From Phycisphaeraceae bacterium (GTDB lineage Bacteria > Planctomycetota > Phycisphaerae > Phycisphaerales > Phycisphaeraceae): a stretch of 64,000 nt of DNA. Of this stretch, positions 8,709-16,973 are shown in pieces. The notes beneath the pieces are model-generated. The model saw nothing but the letters and a program-made list of their open reading frames with translations, searched no databases and was not told the origin of the DNA. Made by a program: the position numbers and the translations under genes. Location: NCBI GenBank assembly GCA_020851465.1, contig JADZCR010000010.1, positions 1 to 64,000 of the forward strand. The letters run 5' to 3'. The stretch's first letter is position 1. Each line of letters opens with the position of its first letter.

Positions 8709-10819
8709 CCGACCACCTCCCGCAATTCGGCCACGATGTCTTTTTCCAGCTTGGCGATGTCTGCCTCAATGTGCTCCAGCGGCCGGGGCGGCTGGTAGAT
8801 GTAGAAGTGGCGGTTGAGGGGGATTTCATAGCCGACGATGCCCACCTGGCCGTCCTTCTCATCGACCTTGCTTTCGTCGATCCACGCATCGGGCACGTAG
8901 GGTTTGACCTCGCGGGTGAAGTAGTCGCGGATGTCCTGCTTGAGGGGGACGTATTCGTAGTCCCGCAGTTCCGGATCGGGTTCGGGGTTGCCGTCGGCGT
9001 CGGTGCAGATGGCGGCCTGCTCATCGCGCGTGCCCAGGGCGGTCACGATGGCTTTGCGGATCGGGGCCGGCAGCTTCACGCCGGCGACGTCGGCGAAGGA
9101 TTCCAGATCGGGCAGGAATGCGGCGCGGTCCATCCAGACCTTGCCGGCGGGCATGGATTCCAGCAGCTTGATGATGGCCTGCTGGTGCTGGCGCCCGGCC
9201 TCTTCTTCTTCGAGGGCGGCTTTGCTGCCGTGCTTCTTCTTGCTCTTGGCCAGCCCCAAGAAGGCGGAGGCGGCGCGGAGGGCGTCAAGGCCGTCGGCGG
9301 TGACGGCAAAGCGCAGGCGGAGCGGACGCTCGACCGTGATCTTGCGGTAGCCGAAGTCGGCGTTGTCGAAGACTTTACCGGCGACCAGTGTGCGAGTGTC
9401 GCCGTTGGATTGGATGGTGCGGGTGTCGTCGTGGCGGAACTCGCCGTAGATGCGGGTGAGTTCGGCGATATGGTCGGGCTTGCCATCTTTGCCGTCGCCG
9501 ATCTCGTTGCGCTTGTTGCCCAGGCTCTTGCGCATCTTGGTGAAGAACTGCGTGGCGTCGATGAGTTGGACCTTGCCGCGGCGCTCGGCGGGCTTACGGT
9601 TGGTGACGATCCAGATGTAGGTGAAGATGCCGGTGTTGTAGAAGAGCTGGTCGGGCAGCGCGACGATGGTGTCCAGCCAGTCGTTTTCGATGATCCAGCG
9701 GCGGATTTCGCTCTCGCCGGAGCCGGCGTCGCCGGTGAAGAGGGGCGAGCCGTTGAAGACGATGCCCAGGCGGGTGCCGCCGTCGGCCGGGGCTTTCATC
9801 TTCGAGATCATGTGCTGGAGGAAGAGGAACGAGCCATCGTTGATGCGTGGCAGGCCGGCGCCGAAGCGGCCGGCGAAGCCCTGGTTCTCATGTTCCTTGG
9901 TGACTTCGTCGGCCTCGGCCTCCCACTTCACGCCGAAGGGCGGGTTGGCCAGCATGTAGTCGAACTTGTGGGAGGGGAAGCCGTCGCGGGTCTTGCCGTC
10001 GCCGAGTACGTCGCCGAAGACGATGTGCTCAATGCTGTGGCCCTTGATGAGCATGTCCGAGCCGCAGATGGCGTAGGACTCCGGGTTGTAGTCCTGGCCG
10101 AAGATTTCCGGGCGGGCGTCAGGGTTCAGCTCGGCGATGTACTCTTCGGCGGTGGCGATCATGCCGCCGGTGCCGCAGGTCGGATCGTAGATGGTCGGGG
10201 CGATGCCCTTCTTCGTCAGGACGTGGCCGTCCGGGGCGAAGATGATGTTGACCATGAGCCGGATGACCTCGCGCGGAGTGAAGTGGTCGCCGGCCGTCTC
10301 ATTGGCGTCTTCGTTGTACTTGCGGATCAGCTCTTCGAAGATGTACCCCATCTCCTGGGCGGAGACGCTGTCGGGGTGCAGGTCCACCTCGGCAAACTTG
10401 GACACCACCAGGTAGAGCCGGTTGGCGCCGTCGAGTTTCTCGATGTGCTCGGCGAAGCCGAACTTTTCGAAAATGTCGCGTGCCCGGCCGGAAAAGCTCT
10501 TGATGTAGTGAGTGAGGTTCTTGGCGATCTGGTTGGCGTCGCCCTTGAGGGTGGCGAAGTCGAGTTTGCTGGTGTTGTGGAACTGCTGGCCGGCGACGCG
10601 GTTGAGGATGCTCTCGCGGGCGGCGTCGGTCTTGTCCTTGTGCTTGTCGAAGGCGGCCAGCACCTTGGCTTTGGTGGGTGCCAGCACGCAGTCCATGCGG
10701 CGGAGCACGGTGAGTGGGAGGACGACCTTGCCGTACTGGTTGGGCTTGTACGGGCCGCGCAGCGCGTCGGCGATGCCGAAGATGAAGTTGACCTTGTCCT
10801 GGAAGCTGGTCAGTGCCAT
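8705..10819 (-). CDS. hsdM: Type I restriction enzyme, N6-adenine methyltransferase subunit HsdM
   Basis: HsdM methylates adenine in the target chosen by HsdS. The N-terminal helical domain (HsdM_N, residues about 8-140) is followed by the N6-Mtase domain with the SAM-binding motif DPTCGTGG at 212-219 and the catalytic motif NPPF at 292-295. At 704 residues it is roughly 200 longer than classical HsdM. The extra C-terminal part, from about residue 490, is charged and includes a KSKKKHGSKAALEEEE linker and a final coiled-coil-like helix that may hold HsdS. It is the first gene of the operon, and the ATG at 10819 is the likely start. Upstream lies a 340-bp non-coding stretch shared with hipBA. 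Confidence 0.95.
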   Translation of the reverse strand: MALTSFQDKVNFIFGIADALRGPYKPNQYGKVVLPLTVLRRMDCVLAPTKAKVLAAFDKHKDKTDAARESILNRVAGQQFHNTSKLDFATLKGDANQIAKNLTHYIKSFSGRARDIFEKFGFAEHIEKLDGANRLYLVVSKFAEVDLHPDSVSAQEMGYIFEELIRKYNEDANETAGDHFTPREVIRLMVNIIFAPDGHVLTKKGIAPTIYDPTCGTGGMIATAEEYIAELNPDARPEIFGQDYNPESYAICGSDMLIKGHSIEHIVFGDVLGDGKTRDGFPSHKFDYMLANPPFGVKWEAEADEVTKEHENQGFAGRFGAGLPRINDGSFLFLQHMISKMKAPADGGTRLGIVFNGSPLFTGDAGSGESEIRRWIIENDWLDTIVALPDQLFYNTGIFTYIWIVTNRKPAERRGKVQLIDATQFFTKMRKSLGNKRNEIGDGKDGKPDHIAELTRIYGEFRHDDTRTIQSNGDTRTLVAGKVFDNADFGYRKITVERPLRLRFAVTADGLDALRAASAFLGLAKSKKKHGSKAALEEEEAGRQHQQAIIKLLESMPAGKVWMDRAAFLPDLESFADVAGVKLPAPIRKAIVTALGTRDEQAAICTDADGNPEPDPELRDYEYVPLKQDIRDYFTREVKPYVPDAWIDESKVDEKDGQVGIVGYEIPLNRHFYIYQPPRPLEHIEADIAKLEKDIVAELREVVG

Positions 10820-11158
10820 CGTGCTCGCGTTCCTTCGCTCCCACGGCCGCGGCCGTTGCGAAGCCCACGGTAGCAGACGGCAACTCGCCTGTGCGTCAAG
10901 TCATAGGGCTTGGCGTTGGTCCTTCGGGCACACGGGAGAACGGCGTGATTTTACAGGCGAACGCGAGGGAACGCCATGAGACGAGCGGTGTTATGCGAGC
11001 GGGCGATGACTATACGTTGACAGTGGGCGGCGCCGTTTCGCGCGGCGTCACCCCGTGTCCTGGGTCAGCGCCCAATGGCGCCGGTAGTAATGCTGCGACT
11101 GCGGGAAATGCCCGTTCGGGAATATTCTGTCTCCGAAGGGTCACAATCGCCGATACAG
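10820..11158 (+). other. Non-coding stretch between divergent hsdM and hipBA
   Basis: No convincing gene is present on either strand. On the minus strand a weak promoter for hsdM is possible: TTGACG at 10899-10894, a 17-base gap, then CTGCTA at 10876-10871. The -10 match is poor. The rest is GC-rich and shows no strong hairpin. Confidence 0.35.
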
Positions 11159-11172
11159 TTACCGTTCGGTAA
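11159..11172. promoter_or_regulatory. Upstream palindromic operator of hipBA
   Basis: The 14-mer TTACCGTTCGGTAA consists of perfect TTACCG/CGGTAA half-sites around a two-base centre. The second copy 49 bp downstream has the same arms with centre AA. It lies just upstream of the predicted -35 box and is probably bound by HipB. Confidence 0.65.
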
Positions 11173-11179
11173 AATCTGT

Positions 11180-11208
11180 TTGATCCGGATGCAGTTGTCG
11201 CGTAATAT
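11180..11208 (+). promoter_or_regulatory. Predicted hipBA promoter
   Basis: TTGATC (11180-11185) and TAATAT (11203-11208) are separated by 17 bases. The boxes lie between the two operator copies, and the -10 box overlaps the second operator by one base. The expected transcription start near 11215 leaves only about 10 bases before the hipB ATG. Confidence 0.5.
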
Positions 11209-11221
11209 TACCGAACGGTAA
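11208..11221. promoter_or_regulatory. Downstream palindromic operator of hipBA
   Basis: TTACCGAACGGTAA is the exact reverse complement of the copy at 11159-11172. It covers the predicted transcription start and ends three bases before the hipB ATG, so a bound repressor would block RNA polymerase. Confidence 0.65.
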
Positions 11222-11224
11222 ACT

Positions 11225-11455
11225 ATGGAAGCCAAGACTCCAGAACAACTCGGGGCCGCTATTCGCGCCCGCCGCAAGGCCATGAAGATCACCCAGAAAG
11301 AACTGGCGATGACCTGCGGCACCGGCCTGCGGTTCATCGTCGATCTGGAGAAGGGTAAGCCCACGTGTCAGTTGGGCAAGACGCTGCATGTGCTGCGGTC
11401 GCTGGGATTGAGCGTGTCGCTCGGCCCGCCCGCGATAGGAGGTGGCAGGCCATGA
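11225..11455 (+). CDS. hipB: HipB-type XRE antitoxin and autorepressor
   Basis: The 76-residue protein is almost entirely an XRE helix-turn-helix: LGAAIRARRKAMKITQKELA, then TGLRFIVDLEKGKPTCQLGK and a C-terminal LRSLGLSVSL helix/strand. This is the usual HipB layout. It should neutralise HipA and repress its own operon through the two palindromes just upstream. An in-frame TAA at 11219-11221 rules out a start before 11225, and no ribosome-binding site fits between the operator and the ATG. The message is probably leaderless or nearly so. The stop overlaps the hipA start by four bases (ATGA). Confidence 0.88.
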   Translation: MEAKTPEQLGAAIRARRKAMKITQKELAMTCGTGLRFIVDLEKGKPTCQLGKTLHVLRSLGLSVSLGPPAIGGGRP

Positions 11456-12696
11456 AGCGACTCACCGTGTACCTCAGCAGCGATGCGGTCGGGACTCTGG
11501 ACCAGGACGACAGCGGGCTGCTCTGGTTCCAATACGACGCCGCGTGGCTGAACAAGCCCGACGCGACGCCGTTGTCACGGTCCCTCCCGCTGCAGACCGA
11601 GCCGTTCAAGGGCAAGCAGGCACGCCCGTTCTTCGCCGGCATTCTGCCCGATGAAGGGCCGCGGCAGCAGATCGCCGCCATTCTCGGCATCAGCGAGCGG
11701 AACGACTTCGCCATGCTGGAACGGATCGGGGGCGAGTGTGCCGGAGCGGTCAGCCTGCTGCCGGAGGATGGCCCGCGTCCGCGGCCGGGCGAGAAGCGAA
11801 CCCGCAAGCTCAGCGAGAAGGAACTGGAACGGGTCATCGCAGAACTGCCCCGGAGACCATTGCTGGCCGGGGAGAGCGGCGTCCGACTTTCCCTGGCCGG
11901 AGCGCAGTCCAAGCTGCCGGTGGTCCTCCACTATTCCGCCATCGGCCTGCCGCTGGGCAATACGCCCAGCACGCACATCATCAAACCCGAGCCGGAGCGG
12001 TTTCCTGGGCTGGTGGCCAACGAGATGCTCTGCATGACACTGGCCCGGCGGCTGGAGCTGAATGTCCCGGCGGTGGCCCATCGCGCCGTGGGCGGTAAGC
12101 CCTGCATCGTCGTGGAGCGGTATGATCGCGCGGTCGCCCCCGACGGCACGGTCCTGCGCGTTCACCAGGAAGACTTCTGCCAGGCGCTGGGGTTCCCCCC
12201 GGAGAAGAAGTACCAGCAGGAGGGCGGGCCACTGGTCCGGGACTGCATCGGTCTGCTGCGCGACTGGTCCAGCGTTCCCGCGGTCGATATCCGCGATTTC
12301 CTGGACGGCCTGATCTTCAACATGGTGATCGGCAACGCCGACGCCCACGCCAAGAACTACTCCATCCTCTACCGGCAGGGCCAGCGGCGACTGGCGCCGT
12401 TGTACGACTTGGTTTGCACGTTGGCGTGGCCGGAACTGTCCAAGGTGCCGGCGATGAAGATCGGCCGGAGCGACTCCCTGAAAACGATCAAGGCCGCTCA
12501 CTGGCAGAAGATGGCTACCGAGATTGGTGTGGGCTGGCCCATGCTGCGCGAGCGGATCGCCGACCTGTCGCAGCGGACCCTCACCGCCCTCCAGGACGCC
12601 GGCTTGCGGAGCGCCTCGAACGATCCTGCGGCCACAGACCGCATCGCCGGGATTATTGAGAAACGGGCGGCCGCCTCGCTGCAAGGGGCCAGTTGA
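11452..12696 (+). CDS. hipA: HipA-type serine/threonine kinase toxin
   Basis: The 414-residue protein has the HipA N1 subdomain (about 1-105, with FFAGILPDEGPR and FAMLERIGGECAGAVS) and the kinase core. Visible key sites are RLSLAGAQSKLP at 145-155, whose Ser147 matches the autophosphorylated serine of E. coli HipA. The catalytic loop IGNADAHAKN at 293-302 has D297, and a metal-binding aspartate is likely in YDL at 318-320. In E. coli, HipA phosphorylates glutamyl-tRNA synthetase and arrests translation. The target here may differ. It is translationally coupled to hipB, and a GGAGG lies upstream at 11438-11442. All catalytic residues are present, so the toxin is likely active. Confidence 0.92.
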   Translation: MKRLTVYLSSDAVGTLDQDDSGLLWFQYDAAWLNKPDATPLSRSLPLQTEPFKGKQARPFFAGILPDEGPRQQIAAILGISERNDFAMLERIGGECAGAVSLLPEDGPRPRPGEKRTRKLSEKELERVIAELPRRPLLAGESGVRLSLAGAQSKLPVVLHYSAIGLPLGNTPSTHIIKPEPERFPGLVANEMLCMTLARRLELNVPAVAHRAVGGKPCIVVERYDRAVAPDGTVLRVHQEDFCQALGFPPEKKYQQEGGPLVRDCIGLLRDWSSVPAVDIRDFLDGLIFNMVIGNADAHAKNYSILYRQGQRRLAPLYDLVCTLAWPELSKVPAMKIGRSDSLKTIKAAHWQKMATEIGVGWPMLRERIADLSQRTLTALQDAGLRSASNDPAATDRIAGIIEKRAAASLQGAS

Positions 12697-12783
12697 TCCG
12701 GCCTCGCGCGAACTTCCTGGGTGAACGCCCCAACCGTTCTATTCAAAAATTGCCGCCGCATCCGCAGGGGGATCGGGATTCGT

Positions 12784-13860
12784 CTACGCCGCCGTTCTTG
12801 TGTAGTGGCGCAGCAGGCCGCCTAATCGTGATTGGCATACAACCGCTGTTAAGTACCCCGTCATGCTGGATTGTTGAGGTGGTGCCTTCCCAATCGTCAC
12901 ATTGCCGATGCCCTGGTGCGGCCGCACCGTGTTGTAGAACTGCACATACTCGTTTACCACGTACGCAAGGTGTTCCTGCCCAAAGCAAATGAAGTCGTCC
13001 AGGCACTCACGCTTGATCGAACGAATCCACACCTCGGCGTAGGGGTTGAGGTTGGGCGATTGCGGCGTCAGTTTCGCGACTTTGATCCCCCGCTCTTCGA
13101 GCTTGGTGTCGAACTCTCGCGTGAACTTGGAGTCCCGGTCACGGAAGAGCATCACTGATTCTGGAGCCGTCTGGGTGGCGACCTCCTGGCTAAAGCGCTC
13201 GGCCTGATCGACCATCCAACCCGCGTCGGGGTGTATTGATGCCCCTGCCAAATGCACCCGCCTCGTTCCCAGATGGATGAAGAAGAGGACATAACAGGTC
13301 CGAAGCCGGAACCCGCTCCAGACCTTCTTGACGAAGAAGTCGCAGGCCCAGAGCGACTGGGTGTGCATCCTCACGAACTGCTGCCAGTTCTTCTCACCCT
13401 GCCCGGGGCTGGGAACGTACCCCTCCTCCTTCAGGATTGTCCGCACCGTATTGGGCGCCAATTGAATCCCTAACTTCTTAAGTTCGCCCACGATCCGGGT
13501 ATACCCCCAACCGGTCTCCCGTGCGATCTTCAGGACTAGCTCACGGATCTCCTCCTTGGTCCTCGGCCGACCCCGCTTCCGCGGAGCTACTCGTAATGCG
13601 ATGGACTTCCCCGCGATCATCCACCGCGCAATCGTGCGCGGGCTGACGATGCTCACCAGGGCCTGCACCGCCCTGCCTACCGGCCTTGCGAACTTCAAAA
13701 GCTTCGTCTTCTCCGCTGGCGTGACGTGGACCCTCTTGGGTAACTTGGCGCGGAGGATCTGGTTCTCCGCCTTCAAAAACTGGATCTGCTGCGCCAAATC
13801 GTCCAGATCCGACCGCGCCATCAGGAAGAGCACCGGGTTGAACCAACGGCGTTTCGACAT
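12784..13860 (-). CDS. DDE transposase/integrase core protein, IS3-like
   Basis: The 358-residue protein starts at the ATG at 13860, which is preceded by GGAGGTGAAC. A longer reading to 14055 lacks such a site. The N terminus carries a short coiled coil (LAQQIQFLKAENQILRAKL) and a helix-turn-helix like those of IS3-family OrfA/OrfB (GWGYTRIVGELKKLGIQLAPNTVRTILKE). The rve core shows the DDE triad: D in WACDFF, D in MLFRDRDSKF and E in NPYAEVWIRSIKRE, with 34 residues between the last two. I found no matching terminal inverted repeats at its two sides, so the element's ends stay undefined and it may be a domesticated or truncated copy. It lies between hipBA and RHS remnants. Confidence 0.85.
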   Translation of the reverse strand: MSKRRWFNPVLFLMARSDLDDLAQQIQFLKAENQILRAKLPKRVHVTPAEKTKLLKFARPVGRAVQALVSIVSPRTIARWMIAGKSIALRVAPRKRGRPRTKEEIRELVLKIARETGWGYTRIVGELKKLGIQLAPNTVRTILKEEGYVPSPGQGEKNWQQFVRMHTQSLWACDFFVKKVWSGFRLRTCYVLFFIHLGTRRVHLAGASIHPDAGWMVDQAERFSQEVATQTAPESVMLFRDRDSKFTREFDTKLEERGIKVAKLTPQSPNLNPYAEVWIRSIKRECLDDFICFGQEHLAYVVNEYVQFYNTVRPHQGIGNVTIGKAPPQQSSMTGYLTAVVCQSRLGGLLRHYTRTAA

Positions 13861-14043
13861 GTTCCGTTCACCTCCACCAAGGCCGACTCGGGAGGTGACA
13901 GGATATTTGCATAGCGCTGGCGCGGTCCAGGCCCTTCTTGCTTGGGAAACGCCGCCAGCCTGGCCCGAGCCACCAAAGCCGGCCGGACATTCGACAAGGT
14001 CGCCACAGCCCTTTCGGAGCCAAAGGCGGGCCGTTTTTGGCCA

Positions 14044-14067
14044 TGTCAGGGTCAAACGACCCTGACA
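14044..14067. repeat. Perfect 10-bp inverted repeat, 4-base loop
   Basis: TGTCAGGGTC-AAAC-GACCCTGACA forms a perfect hairpin upstream of the transposase gene. CCCTGACA recurs at 14118-14125. No run of T follows on either strand, so it is not a typical terminator. It could be a transposase-related end or recombination site. Confidence 0.6.
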
Positions 14068-14190
14068 CGCGTAACTGCTTAATAATTAAAATGTTGGCTG
14101 TTTTTGTCGGCCCAAAACCCTGACAAAACTGACACCAAAACCGCCATATCAAGGTGTCCCTATGCTGTAGGGGGTATTTTCCAGCGCGAA

Positions 14191-14395
14191 CGGTGGTGTC
14201 CCAAGGGTTGCTCGCGTCGCTGTCGACCTGGTACGTGTCCCAGTTGCCCGTCGAGGAGAGCGTCCAGCTCTGCCGCTGGTTCGTGGTCGTCAACGCCGTC
14301 TGCGTGCCGTTCAGATCGCCCTTGGCGGCGCTGACCAACCGGTCCAGGTTGTCGTGGCCGTACAGCTCGTCCTTGCCGAGCCTAAACGAACCCAC
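14191..14395 (-). pseudogene. Displaced internal fragment of an RHS protein
   Basis: About 68 codons on the minus strand read as an RHS segment from ahead of the core: KDELYGHDNLDRLVSAAKGD, then QRQSWTLSSTGNWDTYQVDS and SNPWDTT. The frame continues past that point but no longer looks like RHS, so the match breaks near 14190. Upstream it is closed by a stop at 14123-14125 past the first GTG in the minus reading (TAA covering 14423-14425). In an intact RHS gene this part would precede the core, yet here it lies downstream of the RHS C-terminal cassette and next to a transposase. It is a leftover of rearrangement. Confidence 0.65.
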
Positions 14396-14590
14396 ACACG
14401 GGACGCTATAGCGGCACGTGGCTTAATTACTTGCTAAAGATCAAGAGCCGTCAGCTACGTGTCAATATATCACGTATACCTTACGGCAAATCGCTGATGT
14501 CCATGAGGTCTATTCTCAACCTCGTACTCTAATTATCAGTGATGCCCCGCTTGTCTTCTTTGTCTTCGCCCGTTTTGTTCTCGTAGATAC

Positions 14591-15292
14591 TTAAATGTTA
14601 CTTCCAGGCTCCAAGTGCTTAAGTCGTTCATAAAACTTCACCGCAAACGGATTTTCCCCGGCGCCATATTGATTTACCATCTGTTCCCACCGATCCCGCC
14701 GACTGGCTTTCATCAACTCGTCGGAATCGTTTAGACTTTTCGCAAGATCGACCACCGCCTCGGATGCTTTCCCCATACAATAGAGCAATTGAGCACGTAT
14801 AAACACCTGCTCTATTTTCATTTCGCCTGGGATTGGGTTCAATTCATTGAATTGAAATGCTTCATCAAATCGATTAGCCGCAGCAAGCACTTCGGGAAGC
14901 ATAATGATTGCAAGAGGATTGGATGGGTCCAACTTATGCGCTTGTAGCATTGCCGCCGTTGCACGCTGCGGATCATCCACATATTTTGCAAGTTCAGATA
15001 GGGCTTTGGATGTCGGGTGCAAAGAAACCGAATGAATTAATAAATCGAGATATCGCCCCCTATTCTTCGGACCCATCTCTAAAGCAAGCTCCAAACTGAT
15101 AGCTGCTTGTAATTCCCGAGGCAACCCCTCGTGTTTTCCATGGGCATAGCACGTTCGGCAGATAGCTAAGTCTGGTTTCAGACTAAATTGTATAAATTCA
15201 TTATCATCGTCATCGTCAACACCATATCCACAAAACATACATTCATAAAACCATTTGTTATGATTTGTATTGTTCTCGCCATTAGCCTCCAT
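14591..15292 (-). CDS. Candidate immunity protein: zinc ribbon plus helical repeats
   Basis: The 233-residue protein begins with a two-knuckle zinc ribbon (CMFCGYGVD near 19-27 and CRTCYAHGK near 45-53). A helical region with TPR-like pairs follows (YLDLLIHSVSLHPTSKALSELAKY and AAMLQAHKLDPSNPLAIIMLPEVL, each shown here as parts). The codon and base usage is more AT-rich than the surroundings, as is common for effector/immunity cassettes. Its ATG overlaps the end of the RHS effector gene by 11 bases, which suggests coupled translation. That position directly after an RHS C-terminal domain is where immunity genes sit. The role is inferred from position and the fold from pattern only. Confidence 0.6.
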   Translation of the reverse strand: MEANGENNTNHNKWFYECMFCGYGVDDDDDNEFIQFSLKPDLAICRTCYAHGKHEGLPRELQAAISLELALEMGPKNRGRYLDLLIHSVSLHPTSKALSELAKYVDDPQRATAAMLQAHKLDPSNPLAIIMLPEVLAAANRFDEAFQFNELNPIPGEMKIEQVFIRAQLLYCMGKASEAVVDLAKSLNDSDELMKASRRDRWEQMVNQYGAGENPFAVKFYERLKHLEPGSNI

Positions 15293-16241
15293 AGTAATAT
15301 TCCATCATCATTAATGGATTTGGATCGAATATATTGCCCTCGTAATAATACTCATCTTCATCAGATTCGCGTGGGGTTGGAAGGTTGGGAAATTCTTCGT
15401 CTTCCCTGGCCGCATCCCGAATTTCCTGCATAGCTTCGGCGGATGGTTCAAGTAGATGAGGGAGAACCGCCTGGCCCGCTTTGTCATTTTTCATAAGCTT
15501 ATTTAGATTGTCTGCAATATGAGCTGCTGGCCCAACCAAATCGCCTTTACCCTCCGCCACATTTTTCCGCCACAGCTTTAGATCTACGGATATTTCGTCG
15601 ACCATCCGCTGATTCTCACCAGTGGCTTCATCACACACAATTCCCGCTAGGATTAGCCCACCCGCGATAATGGCGGCGCCTCCGGCACCTCTTCGCCGCG
15701 CCTGCTCTCTTGCCTCTTCAACTCTTGCATTGTTGGCTTGTCGCCAGTTGCGATATGCTCCTCCCTTTTTCTCAAATTCCTTAGCCTGCTTGGTGCTTCC
15801 GGACGACCAAGTGTTTGTTTTTGTGTCTAAAAATACATTGCTGTCGGGGAAATACTTCCGATTGCCGGATTGATTGTGCATGTGTGGCCCCGGATGCTCA
15901 GGCAAGGAGGGGTTCTTCGTTCTAAAGTCTGCATAACCGCCAGGAGCGTGATCTATATCTACCACCGCTGGTGTTCGCCAGTTATCGCCGTCGAAGTTTT
16001 TAACGGTCGCTAGCCCATAGCCATCTAGGAACTGTGTGGGACTTGATCCCACATACTCCTGCAGCCCCATCCCATCGATGTATCCGAGGGGATCACGCTG
16101 GAGCCACCTGCCGATGCCGGGGTGGTAGTCGCGGAACCGGACGTGGTACAGCCCGGTCTCGCTGTCGAGGCGGTAGCCGGCGTAGAGGACCCGGTTGTCG
16201 TAGTCGCTGGTGTTGTTGGCGTCGTCGGACCAGTCGCTCAC
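15282..16241 (-). CDS. RHS core end with unknown C-terminal effector domain, 5'-truncated
   Basis: The frame opens in the last part of an RHS core (SDYDNRVLYAGYRLDSETGL, GIGRWLQRDPLGYIDG) and passes into a variable domain after residue 75 or so. The family match continues a few codons upstream of the GTG at 16241 (DADGAV), but a stop at 16299-16301 closes the frame. The large N-terminal shell is therefore missing, and the gene is an orphan RHS C-terminal cassette. The effector part has HPGPHMHNQSGNRKYFPDSN near 115-135, a single hydrophobic helix (GGAAIIAGGLILAGIV near 187-202) and an acidic, Tyr-rich tail. I do not recognise the toxin class. A nuclease or a membrane-active domain are both possible. 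Confidence 0.7.
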   Translation of the reverse strand: MSDWSDDANNTSDYDNRVLYAGYRLDSETGLYHVRFRDYHPGIGRWLQRDPLGYIDGMGLQEYVGSSPTQFLDGYGLATVKNFDGDNWRTPAVVDIDHAPGGYADFRTKNPSLPEHPGPHMHNQSGNRKYFPDSNVFLDTKTNTWSSGSTKQAKEFEKKGGAYRNWRQANNARVEEAREQARRRGAGGAAIIAGGLILAGIVCDEATGENQRMVDEISVDLKLWRKNVAEGKGDLVGPAAHIADNLNKLMKNDKAGQAVLPHLLEPSAEAMQEIRDAAREDEEFPNLPTPRESDEDEYYYEGNIFDPNPLMMMEYYYGG

Positions 16242-16301
16242 CGCGCCGTCCGCGTCGGACGATGGTCGGTCAGCCCGTGGATCACGATGGTCCTCGACCT
16301 A

Positions 16302-16625
16302 GTAGTACTTCTCGTACTCAGCGTCTTTTTTCCAAAGCGGCGCGTAACTGCTCTCCCCCGCGCAGTACTTGCTTCTTTTCTCATCGTCGCCATTGCCGGC
16401 GGCTTTTCGTTTTCCGGTCTTCGTCGTGCGATGCCTTGCGGCCGTCCGCGTGCGGTTGCTGCGTCGGATTTTGCGCCGCTTTTTGTGCCGTGATTCGCGT
16501 TCTGTGTGTCATTCACCATTCACAGCAATGATCGCACTCAGCTTCCGCAGGGTGAAGCTTGGTGAACCTCTCGTCAGACTCCCTGTCGATCCAAGCCTAA
16601 GATTGGATGTCACCGGGAGATTGCA
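16302..16625 (+). other. Stretch without a supported gene
   Basis: Several short open frames exist on both strands, but their translations are Arg/Ser-rich and show no family signal. I see nothing reliable apart from the ribosome-binding site of the next gene (GGGAG at its right end). Confidence 0.4.
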
Positions 16626-16973
16626 ATGAACATCAAATTGAAGCGGGCTTATGAGAAGCCGGCCAAGAGCGATGGCCGGCGAATCCTCGTGGACCGGCTC
16701 TGGCCACGAGGGATTTCCAAAGTCAATGCGAAACTCGATCTGTGGCTGAAGGAAGTCGCACCATCAACGGAGCTACGGCAATGGTTTGGACACGATCCGA
16801 AAAAGTGGCCGGAGTTCCGAAAACGATATCAAGCTGAGCTGAAAAAAAATCCCGCACTGGCCACACTCAAAACGATGGCTCTTGCAGACGACATCACGCT
16901 GGTCTATGGAGCAAGAGATCAAGTTCACAACGAGGCAGTAGTGCTCAAAGAATTGCTGAAGCGCAGCAAGTAA
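16626..16973 (+). CDS. DUF488 family protein (YeaO-like)
   Basis: The 115-residue protein matches the short DUF488/YeaO family: RILVDRLWPRGISK near 19-32, LWLKEVAPSTELRQWFGHDP near 39-58, and a C-terminal DDITLVYGARD strand near 88-98. The family is widespread and small, and its biochemical role is unknown. Aligned cysteines are absent. A GGGAG lies 7 bases before the ATG. It stands alone, with an AT-rich gap downstream, so it is probably a single-gene unit. Confidence 0.9.
   Translation: MNIKLKRAYEKPAKSDGRRILVDRLWPRGISKVNAKLDLWLKEVAPSTELRQWFGHDPKKWPEFRKRYQAELKKNPALATLKTMALADDITLVYGARDQVHNEAVVLKELLKRSK

Noticed and set aside
8771..10873. A 700-codon open frame on the plus strand opposite hsdM
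   Set aside because: It mirrors the hsdM gene in the antisense frame and its translation is Val/Gly/Ala/Asp-rich without any motif. It arises from the GC-rich third codon positions of hsdM.
11575..12684. A 369-codon minus-strand frame opposite hipA
   Set aside because: hipA on the plus strand has all kinase motifs, so the opposite frame is a composition artefact.
14044..14067. The 10-bp hairpin considered as a terminator
   Set aside because: No T run follows on either strand, so it was kept only as an inverted repeat.
16238..16519. A 93-codon minus-strand frame ahead of the RHS cassette
   Set aside because: It is Arg/Thr-rich with no motif and uses a different frame from the RHS core.
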